Positions 13,868 through 21,809 of a DNA stretch of 39,209 nt are shown here, one piece after another. A model generated the notes under the pieces. The model saw nothing but the letters and a program-made list of their open reading frames with translations, was not told the origin of the DNA and made no database searches. The position numbers and the translations under genes were made by a program. The DNA comes from a virus. The stretch covers positions 1-39,209 of the IMG/VR virus record IMGVR_UViG_3300009155_003429. One strand, given 5' to 3'. Numbering within the stretch: the first letter of the stretch is position 1; every line of letters begins with the position of its first letter.

Positions 13868-15997
13868 ATGACCCCTGAAGAAGCCAACGATAAGCACTTA
13901 ATGACTCTCAAAGCTATTGCAGAGTATGCTAAACCTGCACAGCAAAAGAATGTTACTAATGTACAAATAGATTACGCCGTTAGAAAAACTAAATTGATGC
14001 TGGTAATACTGCCACAGTGGGCAGCAGAATTTCCTCCATTTAATCTCTGTAGACTTAGCTCTGTTGTTAAAGAAGCGGGCTACGAAAGTCGTATTATTGA
14101 TGCCAATATTAAAGGCTATCTATACTATAAAAAACACGTCGAAGATAAAATAAATTTTAAATTGTGGGATCCTACAACAATATGGCGTTGGGTTGACGAT
14201 AATTATAAGGACATTCATCCGCTAATTGAGCCAGTGTTAAATGAGTGTTTAGAATCTATCATAGAATACAATCCAACTATAGTTGGATTCAGCATGTATC
14301 AAATGAATGAAGAGCCCACCAAATGGATGGCTCAAGAACTTAAAAAACGCATGCCTCATGTTAAGATAGCAGTAGGTGGGCCTAATGTGCAAAAAGGATA
14401 TTTTGTCAAGCAGCCTTACTACGATTACATTGTCAGTGGAGAAGGTGAAGAAGCTATACTAACAATATTAGATGAAATTGAAAGTGGACTGGCAGGATCT
14501 GATCAGCAGTATCTAAGTCAACCAGAAGGGCAAAGATTGAATCTTAACAATTTTCCAATGCCTGACTACGATCATATAGACTTTAATGAATACAAAATAC
14601 CCAATGGTGTTACCACAGAGTTAAGTAGAGGTTGTATTGCCAAGTGTACATTCTGCGAAGAAACTCACTTCTGGAAATACAGACAGCGACAGGCCATAGA
14701 TGCTCTAACTGAAGTAGAATACCTGTACAACGAAAAAGGAACAACAGTTTTTTGGTTCATTGATAGTCTTGTAAACGGCAATCTAAAAGAACTTAGGGCA
14801 TTTGCCAAAGGCGTTATTGCCAAAGGTCTGGATATTAAGTGGACAGGCTACGCTAGACACGACGGACGTATGGATGTAGAATACTTAAAAGACCTACATG
14901 CCAGCGGATGTATGATGCTGAACTACGGATCAGAAGCAGGCAGTCAAAATGTCTTAGACGGTATGGCCAAGGGTGTTACTATTTCAGAGATGGAACAGAA
15001 TTTTAGAGACGGTCATGCTATAGGAATTAAGGCAGCAACTAACTGGATCGTGGGATTTCCCACTGAGACATATCAAAACTACGCAGACACTATGACTATG
15101 CTATGGCGTGTTAGAGATATGAGTGTACATAATATGAGTACAGGCGTGGGATTTTTTAACGGCCCTGAAACTATTGTGGGACAGAATCCAGAAAAGTTTA
15201 ATATCTCAGACCACAAATACTTAGGTTATTGGATTAGTAAAGACTTTACCAAGGGTGGCAGTCATTTGCTCATGCGTGTAAAATGCATGAGCATCTTCCT
15301 TGATCAGATTATAGGCAACAGAGGTATCAATTATCCTCACAGACCTGCCTTGGCAAGAGATCATTACACAATAAAATATATTAAACCTGGCATAGAAAAA
15401 AATGTTAACTACGAACAATTTGATTACGATATAATCAAAACTAATATTAACCCCTATGCTGACTCTTTAGTAAACGAAATATGGCCACTGCTAAGAATGT
15501 TATGGAAGACACGCGGTGGCTATACTGCCACTATTAAATTTAGTCCTGAATTAGATGATGCAGAATTTGGCCGGCATTTTGGCACTGGTCTATACACTGC
15601 TGAATTTAAGTTTACTGTTTTAGAACGAGGAAACTGGGCAGCTGATTTCAAGTACAAGTTTGTACAAAATGTCGAGCCTGATCCTTATAGAACTTCTGAC
15701 AGATGGGGTGCATTTTTTGCACAAGATTATAGTAAGATGGAGGGGAATCCTGCTGCCCGTGCAAGACAGCTGGCAAAGCCTACATGGGGCAATGATGGTC
15801 GTGGCCAAGTAGAATTTAATCAACTGATCGAAGAAGAAAAAGAATTAAATCGCACAGTTGATTTTAGTTTTGAGCATATATGGAAAGATACAGGCGACTG
15901 GAGCGATTATAAAAAATATGAAATTGGTCTACCCGGTGAAAATATTCTACGAGTAGAAGAACACCCGCTAGTTTTTAAACCTCTTATAAAACATTAA
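13868..15997 (+). CDS. B12-binding-domain-type radical SAM protein
   Basis: A 709-residue protein. Residues about 40-200 are Rossmann-like (LMLVILPQWAAEFPPFNLCR, VGFSMYQMN, VGGPNV, YIVSGEGEEAI), as in the N-terminal cobalamin-binding domain of class B radical SAM enzymes. I see no D-x-H-x-x-G loop, so cobalamin may bind base-off without a lower His or not at all. CIAKCTFC (256-263) is the cluster motif, followed by the radical SAM barrel (about 250-470). A C-terminal domain of about 200 residues is unrecognised. Class B enzymes often methylate unreactive carbons or rearrange carbon frames. Convergent with the next block. Confidence 0.82.
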   Translation: MTPEEANDKHLMTLKAIAEYAKPAQQKNVTNVQIDYAVRKTKLMLVILPQWAAEFPPFNLCRLSSVVKEAGYESRIIDANIKGYLYYKKHVEDKINFKLWDPTTIWRWVDDNYKDIHPLIEPVLNECLESIIEYNPTIVGFSMYQMNEEPTKWMAQELKKRMPHVKIAVGGPNVQKGYFVKQPYYDYIVSGEGEEAILTILDEIESGLAGSDQQYLSQPEGQRLNLNNFPMPDYDHIDFNEYKIPNGVTTELSRGCIAKCTFCEETHFWKYRQRQAIDALTEVEYLYNEKGTTVFWFIDSLVNGNLKELRAFAKGVIAKGLDIKWTGYARHDGRMDVEYLKDLHASGCMMLNYGSEAGSQNVLDGMAKGVTISEMEQNFRDGHAIGIKAATNWIVGFPTETYQNYADTMTMLWRVRDMSVHNMSTGVGFFNGPETIVGQNPEKFNISDHKYLGYWISKDFTKGGSHLLMRVKCMSIFLDQIIGNRGINYPHRPALARDHYTIKYIKPGIEKNVNYEQFDYDIIKTNINPYADSLVNEIWPLLRMLWKTRGGYTATIKFSPELDDAEFGRHFGTGLYTAEFKFTVLERGNWAADFKYKFVQNVEPDPYRTSDRWGAFFAQDYSKMEGNPAARARQLAKPTWGNDGRGQVEFNQLIEEEKELNRTVDFSFEHIWKDTGDWSDYKKYEIGLPGENILRVEEHPLVFKPLIKH

Positions 15998-17165
15998 GAT
16001 TAGTGTTAATCTTAAACCATTTTGTTATATGATGGTTATGCTCTAGAATTTCAGACATCTCATTATACATCTCTTGTAGCTCATCAAGAGACTTGCTATC
16101 AATGAAGTCAATAACGTCTAATATCTTTAACATACGCTGTTCATGATTTTCTTCTTGATCATAACTTTCATCCCACCAACGATCAAATGTTTTAAAACCA
16201 AAAGTTTTAAGATACTCCAGGCTGCGGGGAGGAGCTACAAGGATCAACGGCAATTTTGCTCTCAGTGGGTTTAGTGTCTTCTCACTGATGTTGGCAAATG
16301 GTTGTGCAAACCTTGTTTCGTTTACCACTGCACAAAAACATTCTGCGTAGCTGGTTATAAACTCATCGGATACAGCTGGTGCAACATTACCGGGAATATA
16401 AACTGAATTAAATTTATCAACTCTTACCGCAGATGTATCTCTATCAATACGCAGATCAGAATTTTCTAAAACAGCCGATCCTGCTACTAATTTTAAAAAT
16501 CTCATTGGATCAGAATTTTCTAACTTATCTAGATCAAACCACACATTTTCTCGAAGTTTGTCTAACTCACATTTAATGTGCCAACTATAGTTTCCATCTG
16601 TGTTAACTAGACAAGCCATGGAAATATGTCTGTGTGTTGCATATCTCCAATTTGAACACCAAAACTTTTTAGATATATTGTGCTGAATAGTATTATACTT
16701 AGGAGCATGATTTAAACTCCTTAAAAAGATATCAAAGCAATGTAATTTTAAATTTGGATATTGATCTTGTATCAGTTGTATTCTGTACTCGCAGGTAAAA
16801 ACATTGATCGTTTTAAGATTATGTTTGATTCTAAAGTTCTCAACACTATCTAACTCATCGCTTGTTATATCGGCAATATCCTCATCACCTTTAAACTCAC
16901 TGTAAAAAGACCTATTATGAAATTCGTCAGTTGATGATTTAAAGCATAGAGGTTCAAAAAAGTAAACATCTAATTCAGATAATTCTGAACTAAGCTCTAA
17001 ATTATTAAACTCATTAATAAAATTAGTACCAGTATAGATAAAAGAAGGATTTTTAATATTTTTAAAAAAATGCAGCCGTAATTGAGAAACTGCTAAAAAT
17101 CCTAAATGATCTTCTCGACCTGGAATGTTTAACCAATAGAGACCTGGCTCATATCCTAGATTCAT
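15984..17165 (-). CDS. Glycosyltransferase-like protein (third of three related)
   Basis: A 393-residue protein sharing VNETRF...ISEKTLNPLRAKLPLILVA (about residues 285-315) and FGFKTFDRWWDESYD (about 320-335) with the 10891 protein, the latter almost motif for motif. SKKFWCSNWRYATHRHISMA aligns with the W-N-R-R-H-K-A-H-R-N segment there. It is encoded on the opposite strand, overlapping the amidinotransferase gene by 4 nt. The repeated presence of this fold suggests several transfer steps or donors in one pathway. Donor unknown. Confidence 0.55.
   Translation of the reverse strand: MNLGYEPGLYWLNIPGREDHLGFLAVSQLRLHFFKNIKNPSFIYTGTNFINEFNNLELSSELSELDVYFFEPLCFKSSTDEFHNRSFYSEFKGDEDIADITSDELDSVENFRIKHNLKTINVFTCEYRIQLIQDQYPNLKLHCFDIFLRSLNHAPKYNTIQHNISKKFWCSNWRYATHRHISMACLVNTDGNYSWHIKCELDKLRENVWFDLDKLENSDPMRFLKLVAGSAVLENSDLRIDRDTSAVRVDKFNSVYIPGNVAPAVSDEFITSYAECFCAVVNETRFAQPFANISEKTLNPLRAKLPLILVAPPRSLEYLKTFGFKTFDRWWDESYDQEENHEQRMLKILDVIDFIDSKSLDELQEMYNEMSEILEHNHHITKWFKINTNLNVL
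15994..16015. terminator. Bidirectional hairpin between convergent genes
   Basis: TTAAGATTA (15994-16002) and TAATCTTAA (16007-16015) make a perfect 9-bp stem with a GTGT loop, exactly where the two convergent genes end (13868-15997 and 15984-17165 overlap by 14 nt). The stem is A/T-rich and flanked by T/A-rich sequence, so termination may be weak. Confidence 0.5.
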
Positions 17166-18121
17166 GATTGTCTAACTAGATCCAATGTAACACAATGAAA
17201 ACATCCACCTAGAGTTCTACTATGACGCATGGGTAGCATTGCACACTCTATTCCGTATTTTTCTAGTTCTGTTCTAAGATTATGCTGATGTTTTTCAAGA
17301 ATAACAAGACTAGGACTAACACTTAGCAAGTTTACATTAATCCACTTAGACGAATTACACCAGCCAGGGTAATGTCCAATATCAACAGGCTCAGGTGAAA
17401 ATATAATGTCCCAGTCTTGAAATTCCTTGGGCAACATGTCTTTACTCTTAACTCTACTGGGATTTACCAGCATAAGGCCTTCTCTTAAAAAAGCCACGGT
17501 GCTATCAATGTGCATATAACTATAAACATTTTCCAGTGTATGCACAGGCACATTCAGTAACTCTTGAAGATATTGAGCACCGTATTTGTTACCGCTATTA
17601 GAAACTAGATACATTAGTTTGTCGTTGGCTTTAATAACATTGGCAGCATCAAACTTTGGATGATGATTACGCAGAGCTAGTACGTCCGGATCTCCAAGAC
17701 ACGCTAAGTTGTACATATCATCTTCTTGATAATTAGGCACAACGTGTACGTTTTCCAAATGTTCAGCGTAGGCTAGATATTCATTTTCTCGGGCACGTAG
17801 ACTCATAGGGGCAGCAATGGCCTTATTACCGTAGGCTATCACTGTGTCACGTGGACAATAATTATAATACTTTACAGGCTCTCTACGTGGGCGTACAACT
17901 TCTACACCGCATGATGTTAAAAAGTTACTCAGCGTTTCTAAGTCTTCATTTGCCTCATCTATTACTTGTTTTGGATATTGTCCTTGATGAATAGTAGATT
18001 CATCTTTAACATCAGCATAGTTTACTGTGCGTAGACTAATATCTAAAGGTGGTATTGTTGCATAGTCAGCAACTCCAACAACTACTTTTTTAAGGGGATC
18101 CCATTCATTTATAACATTCAT
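17162..18121 (-). CDS. Amidinotransferase (glycine/inosamine amidinotransferase type)
   Basis: A 319-residue enzyme resembling arginine:glycine amidinotransferase and StrB1 along its length. Visible motifs are CPRDTVIAYGN (89-99), KFDAANVIKAND (156-167, Asp158), YMHIDSTVAF (202-211, His204), SSKWINVNLL and GGCFHCVTLDLVR (305-317, Cys310). Asp, His and Cys correspond to the catalytic triad that takes the amidino group of arginine onto Cys and then onto an amine. GGGFHC is the usual form; here one Gly is Cys307. ATG 18121 follows the upstream stop by 1 nt and begins MNVINEWDPL, better than an in-frame ATG at 18154. The acceptor amine may come from the DegT-type enzyme nearby. Confidence 0.88.
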   Translation of the reverse strand: MNVINEWDPLKKVVVGVADYATIPPLDISLRTVNYADVKDESTIHQGQYPKQVIDEANEDLETLSNFLTSCGVEVVRPRREPVKYYNYCPRDTVIAYGNKAIAAPMSLRARENEYLAYAEHLENVHVVPNYQEDDMYNLACLGDPDVLALRNHHPKFDAANVIKANDKLMYLVSNSGNKYGAQYLQELLNVPVHTLENVYSYMHIDSTVAFLREGLMLVNPSRVKSKDMLPKEFQDWDIIFSPEPVDIGHYPGWCNSSKWINVNLLSVSPSLVILEKHQHNLRTELEKYGIECAMLPMRHSRTLGGCFHCVTLDLVRQS

Positions 18122-18122
18122 T

Positions 18123-18878
18123 TTAAAATCCAACTGGTTGTCGATATGACACATTATACTTTCTTTTAATTATAGAAGTCAATAAGGGTGCGATATCTTT
18201 ATTTTTTGGTAGAGGACATATACCAATTATATCTTTGTGTATACTATTGCATATTTCAACAGTGGTATCTTTTATCTCTAAGTTCAATGCCGGGTATACT
18301 TGATTTTTTAAGAAATCAAGATGTTGCATTACTGTAGGATGATCATCATACTTGTAGCATTCATAGGCCTTAACAGCATCATAATTAAAATAAGATTCAT
18401 CTGGAATATAATTTTTATAAAATTGAAACATTGCTTTTTCTTTTTCTGTTAAAATTTTTGAATCACTTTCAAAGGCTAACAGGGGTATAATGTTACTTTG
18501 AAATTTGATATCATACATTTTATTTGCAGATATGATTGCTGTAGAATTTTTTATAATATCATTTTCAAGCGACCAATACTTTGTAACAAAAGACTTATCG
18601 TAGTACCCTTCTTGAAAAACATTTCCGTGTGCTTGCCAATGTCTATCGTATCTATCTTCTCTATTCCAATGACTCCATAATACAATTATCAAATCGTCTT
18701 CTGTAAAGGTGTTTCTAAGATCACATTCAACTATCCTATGAAATATTCCTACGTTACCTAGCCCGCTTAATCCCCAATTTTCAATGGAAATATTTAGATC
18801 CCAAGCCATTATGTCGGCCCAGGTTGGCCATCCGAATCTTGTAAAAGAACATCCAAATGTAAACAACCTGTTATACAT
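18123..18878 (-). CDS. SGNH/GDSL hydrolase-like protein
   Basis: A 251-residue protein. FGCSFT (8-13) gives the N-terminal G-x-S nucleophile block (Ser11), GLSGLGN (36-42) gives the Gly and Asn oxyanion-hole residues, and YDDHPT (177-182) gives the D-x-x-H-like catalytic pair. This fits the SGNH esterase/acetylesterase superfamily. Such enzymes remove or transfer acyl groups on sugars and lipids. It overlaps the DegT-type gene by 8 nt and abuts the amidinotransferase gene. No signal peptide, so it would act in the cytoplasm. Confidence 0.65.
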   Translation of the reverse strand: MYNRLFTFGCSFTRFGWPTWADIMAWDLNISIENWGLSGLGNVGIFHRIVECDLRNTFTEDDLIIVLWSHWNREDRYDRHWQAHGNVFQEGYYDKSFVTKYWSLENDIIKNSTAIISANKMYDIKFQSNIIPLLAFESDSKILTEKEKAMFQFYKNYIPDESYFNYDAVKAYECYKYDDHPTVMQHLDFLKNQVYPALNLEIKDTTVEICNSIHKDIIGICPLPKNKDIAPLLTSIIKRKYNVSYRQPVGF

Positions 18879-19461
18879 TGAACACTTTCATTTTGGGAAG
18901 ATAAGGATAATCTTTGTAAGACCAAGCCTGCGGGGTAGAGTTAATTGCAGCAGGCAATTTTTCTAAACCTAACTGTGCAGTTTCAGGAGTCATGTAATAA
19001 TGATAACCAATTGTTTCAATATCCTGCATTGCCCAAGGTTTATCAGATGTCCTTCCGTCATAGCTCATTTTCTTTAATGTAGTGTATGCATCTTGATCAT
19101 CCGTTAGTATTGCGCCACCACGTGTGAGATTAAGATGCTTTTTATATTGGAAACTTAAGCACATTAGTGTGTTGGGAATGTAGCCTTTTTCTTTCCAATA
19201 GACTGCGGCATCTATAATATTTGTATTGCCTAGATAGTAATAGTCCTGCCATTTAACTTCTTCAAAGGCCCACTTTATTCCTAGTTTCTCAAAAGTAAAC
19301 GGTAATGACACATAGGTCTGTGCGGGACAAGTGGCTGCTAGAACTTTGTTATATCTCAGTGACAGCTCGATGGCATGAGTACAACAGTCTACGGCGACTG
19401 CAAATGTAGATCCATAAAATTTAGCAATGGCTTCTTCAAACTCGTCAACTTTATTAAACAT
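18871..19461 (-). CDS. Short DegT/DnrJ/EryC1-type aminotransferase
   Basis: A 196-residue protein with the first half of a DegT-family PLP sugar aminotransferase: FYGSTFAVAVDCCTHAIEL (substrate/PLP phosphate region), CPAQTYVSLPF, IIDAAVYW, and SFQYKKHLNLTRGGAILTDD, where Lys107 or Lys108 is at the PLP-Lys position and GGAI follows. Family members usually have about 370 residues; this one ends near where the C-terminal small domain would begin. ATG 19461 is chosen because it overlaps the upstream stop by 8 nt and starts MFNKVDEFEEAIAKFYG. It may be a reduced active form or a degenerate one. Confidence 0.7.
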   Translation of the reverse strand: MFNKVDEFEEAIAKFYGSTFAVAVDCCTHAIELSLRYNKVLAATCPAQTYVSLPFTFEKLGIKWAFEEVKWQDYYYLGNTNIIDAAVYWKEKGYIPNTLMCLSFQYKKHLNLTRGGAILTDDQDAYTTLKKMSYDGRTSDKPWAMQDIETIGYHYYMTPETAQLGLEKLPAAINSTPQAWSYKDYPYLPKMKVFNV

Positions 19462-19957
19462 TTTTTGTAAAAGTAATTTGTGCAGTGTACCTAGGTTCAA
19501 GTCCTATGTTGGCTGCAAGATGCGGAGTATCGTACTGCCATATAACGTAGTCACCAGCGGACCATTTAGTAAAAGGAGTGTCATCAACTTCTAGTATGTG
19601 ACCGGACTTCCAATCTTCTAAAAATACTATGGCTCTATAAATTGTAGTAGGATCTGTAATATTATGCACATTAATATAAGTTTTGTAGGAGTCGCTGTGA
19701 CGTGGCAATAAATCTCCTGTACGCATTTTAAGAAAATTAACACCTATATGTGTACCACCAAATAATGTAAAGAACGGTTCAGCCCAGTCTGGCATGACAT
19801 TTTTCATATCATATATTCCTCCCACTGACTCTCTTTCAGAATAGCCCAAAGATTTCCAAAGTGCTAAATCTTTGGGATTATTAAACTGTGCATCTCGATA
19901 CGTAAGTAGGGTATGTTTGTCACCCCAGAATGGTTTAATCAGACCCGTCTTGAACAA
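19454..19957 (-). CDS. 2-oxoglutarate/Fe(II) oxygenase-like protein
   Basis: A 167-residue protein with the double-stranded beta-helix pattern. RHSDSYKTY holds H-x-D (His87, Asp89), YDTPHLAANIG holds the distal His146, and EPRYTAQITF holds Arg156 for the 2-oxoglutarate carboxylate. These enzymes usually hydroxylate carbon atoms of small molecules, proteins or sugars. The start is probably TTG 19957, since GGAG lies 7 nt upstream and no ATG fits. A late-type octamer lies 29 nt upstream. First gene of the reverse-strand operon. Confidence 0.72.
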   Translation of the reverse strand: MFKTGLIKPFWGDKHTLLTYRDAQFNNPKDLALWKSLGYSERESVGGIYDMKNVMPDWAEPFFTLFGGTHIGVNFLKMRTGDLLPRHSDSYKTYINVHNITDPTTIYRAIVFLEDWKSGHILEVDDTPFTKWSAGDYVIWQYDTPHLAANIGLEPRYTAQITFTKNV

Positions 19958-19968
19958 AATATCTCTCC

Positions 19969-19976
19969 AATAAATA
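19969..19976 (+). promoter_or_regulatory. T4-type late promoter AATAAATA
   Basis: One mismatch from TATAAATA, 58 nt upstream of ATG 20035, in the divergent spacer. It is paired with an identical octamer on the other strand at 19986-19993. Confidence 0.5.
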
Positions 19977-19985
19977 TGCTACTAT

Positions 19986-19993
19986 TATTTATT
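19986..19993 (-). promoter_or_regulatory. T4-type late promoter AATAAATA, reverse strand
   Basis: Reverse-strand AATAAATA, 28 nt before the TTG start of the oxygenase-like gene. Likely drives the reverse-strand operon to 15984. Confidence 0.5.
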
Positions 19994-20034
19994 TGAGGAA
20001 TCTATGCAAATAATTTTTATCAATGTAGGAATGT

Positions 20035-20793
20035 ATGAAAATAGTATTAGTAACTGGCGGATTTGATCCCCTACACTCCGGGCACGTTTCTTATTTTGAA
20101 GCTGCTAAACGGTTAGGAAATAAGTTAGTTGTAGGACTAAATTCAGATGCTTGGCTTGAGCGTAAGAAGGGCCGTGCTTTTATGCCCTTTACCGAACGAC
20201 AACGTATTATACAAAGCCTTCATATGGTAGATATGGTTATAGACTTTGATGACACGGACGGCACCGCTCGTGATGCTATTGCTAAAGTTCGCCTACATTA
20301 CCCAATGAAATATGTAAAAGTAATCTTTGCCAACGGTGGAGATCGTACACAAGACAACATACCCGAGATGACAGTAGCAGATGTTGAATTTGTATTTGGC
20401 GTAGGTGGAGAAAATAAAATGAATTCAAGCAGTTGGATCTTAGAAGATTGGCGGACGCCTAAAACAGAACGGCCATGGGGATACTATCGAGTACTACATG
20501 ATGTTCTCGGAACTAAGGTAAAAGAACTTACGGTTGTGCCGGGCCAAAGTCTAAGCCTGCAACGCCATAAGAGTAGAAACGAGTTATGGCACGTGGCCGA
20601 GGGCAAGTGCTCTGTTGAACAACGCATGTCCAGCGGGTATGTATTGCCCACAATTGAATTAATACAGTACAGTCAATTAGTCATACCTGTTAATAATTGG
20701 CATAGAATCTACAATCCTTTTGAGGAACCCTGTAAGATTATTGAAATACAATACGGTGAGTCTTGCAATGAAGAAGATATTGAAAGACTTTAA
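20035..20793 (+). CDS. Nucleotidyltransferase-cupin fusion
   Basis: A 252-residue two-domain protein. Residues 1-130 are a cytidylyltransferase-like domain (TagD/HldE type): GGFDPLHSGHVSYFEAAKRLG (8-28) with the HxGH-type motif at 14-17, VVGLNSDAWL, and KMNSSSWIL near the end corresponding to the ISSTxx signature. From about 145, ERPWGYYRVLH, VVPGQSLSLQRHKSRNELWHV and IPVNNWHRIYNPF match the cupin domain of type II mannose-6-phosphate isomerase/mannose-1-phosphate guanylyltransferases. The nucleotidyl domain should activate a sugar or polyol phosphate. TAGGA precedes the ATG. It sits next to the sugar epimerase gene. Confidence 0.82.
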   Translation: MKIVLVTGGFDPLHSGHVSYFEAAKRLGNKLVVGLNSDAWLERKKGRAFMPFTERQRIIQSLHMVDMVIDFDDTDGTARDAIAKVRLHYPMKYVKVIFANGGDRTQDNIPEMTVADVEFVFGVGGENKMNSSSWILEDWRTPKTERPWGYYRVLHDVLGTKVKELTVVPGQSLSLQRHKSRNELWHVAEGKCSVEQRMSSGYVLPTIELIQYSQLVIPVNNWHRIYNPFEEPCKIIEIQYGESCNEEDIERL

Positions 20794-20810
20794 TTAAAGC
20801 TATATATAAT
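20780..20810 (+). promoter_or_regulatory. Possible sigma70 promoter before the epimerase gene
   Basis: TTGAAA at 20780-20785 with either TATATA at 17-nt spacing (20803-20808) or TATAAT at 19-nt (20805-20810). Both lie 17-21 nt before ATG 20827. AAAGGA follows as ribosome binding site. Confidence 0.42.
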
Positions 20811-20826
20811 ATAAAGGACTATTAAC

Positions 20827-21753
20827 ATGCAAAAAATTCTCATTACCGGCTTGTCTGGATTCATTGGTGGCTACCTTAAAGAAAAACTAGAACCAAAATA
20901 TCAAATTTTCGATCTAGATCGTGATCTGTTAGACAAAGAAGGCATTGACCAAAGACTCCAAGAAGTCGATCCAGATTTTATCATTCACTTGGCTGCGAGA
21001 ACAGAAGTGGAAAAAAGCTTCTACGAACAAACAAGTTTTAGCAGTGTCAACTATGTGGGCACCGTGAACATGATTGAATCAGCTAGACATTTAAAAAATC
21101 TAAAACTATTTGTCTTTAGCAGTACTATGGAAACTTATGGATGGCAACCTGAAAGCGATTTAATTCGTGACGGCAAAGAATACACGCTGCCTGTATTTAC
21201 AGAAGAAACTAAACAGCATCCAAATGCTCCCTATGCTGTGGCCAAAGTAGGTTGTGAATTATACTTAGAGTATGCACAACGTTCATTTAACTTTCCGTTC
21301 TGTGCGTTCAGACAGACCAACAGCTATGGTCGTAAAGACAATGATTTCTTTGTAGTAGAACAGATTATTTCACAGATGTTGAAAAATCCCGATGAGGTTA
21401 ATCTAGGCTACGGCGAACCATATCGTAACTTCCTTTGGATTGACGACCTAATTAATTTATACGAAACAGTAATTGAAAAGCATGAACAAGCCCGTGGAGA
21501 AATATTCTGCACAGGCCCCGATAATGCTCTTAAAATTACAGACCTTGTTGACAAGATAGCCAAAAAAATTGGTTGGAATGGACAGGTCAATTGGAACACT
21601 AAGCCAAAACGTGATGGCGAAATTTGGGTGCTAAATTCCAGTCCTGCCAAAGCAGAACGCTTGCTGGGTTGGAAGCCAAAGATGGATTTGGACACTGGCC
21701 TAGACCTTACTATCCAAATTTGGCGTGAAAAATTACTAACCAAAATAGATTGA
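20827..21753 (+). CDS. NAD-dependent epimerase/dehydratase (extended SDR)
   Basis: A 308-residue extended short-chain dehydrogenase/reductase. TGLSGFIGG (7-15) is the NAD(P)-binding glycine motif, HLAARTEV (54-61) and FSSTMETYG (97-105) surround the catalytic Thr/Ser, and YAVAK (136-140) holds the Tyr and Lys. The substrate-binding C-terminus includes YGEPYRNFLWIDDL. This is the class of UDP-glucose 4-epimerase, GDP-mannose 4,6-dehydratase and dTDP-glucose dehydratase; the exact sugar cannot be fixed. It fits a nucleotide sugar pathway with the preceding nucleotidyltransferase. Confidence 0.88.
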   Translation: MQKILITGLSGFIGGYLKEKLEPKYQIFDLDRDLLDKEGIDQRLQEVDPDFIIHLAARTEVEKSFYEQTSFSSVNYVGTVNMIESARHLKNLKLFVFSSTMETYGWQPESDLIRDGKEYTLPVFTEETKQHPNAPYAVAKVGCELYLEYAQRSFNFPFCAFRQTNSYGRKDNDFFVVEQIISQMLKNPDEVNLGYGEPYRNFLWIDDLINLYETVIEKHEQARGEIFCTGPDNALKITDLVDKIAKKIGWNGQVNWNTKPKRDGEIWVLNSSPAKAERLLGWKPKMDLDTGLDLTIQIWREKLLTKID

Positions 21754-21778
21754 CTTTTTGCTAAAACGGTGTTATAAT
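21750..21778 (+). promoter_or_regulatory. Sigma70 promoter TTGACT-17-TATAAT
   Basis: -35 TTGACT (21750-21755) and -10 TATAAT (21773-21778) with 17-nt spacing, overlapping the epimerase stop. It precedes the TTG-started gene at 21810, which has AGGAG at 21799-21803. Confidence 0.78.
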
Positions 21779-21809
21779 ATCAGTATTGTTTAACACATAG
21801 GAGCAGAAA

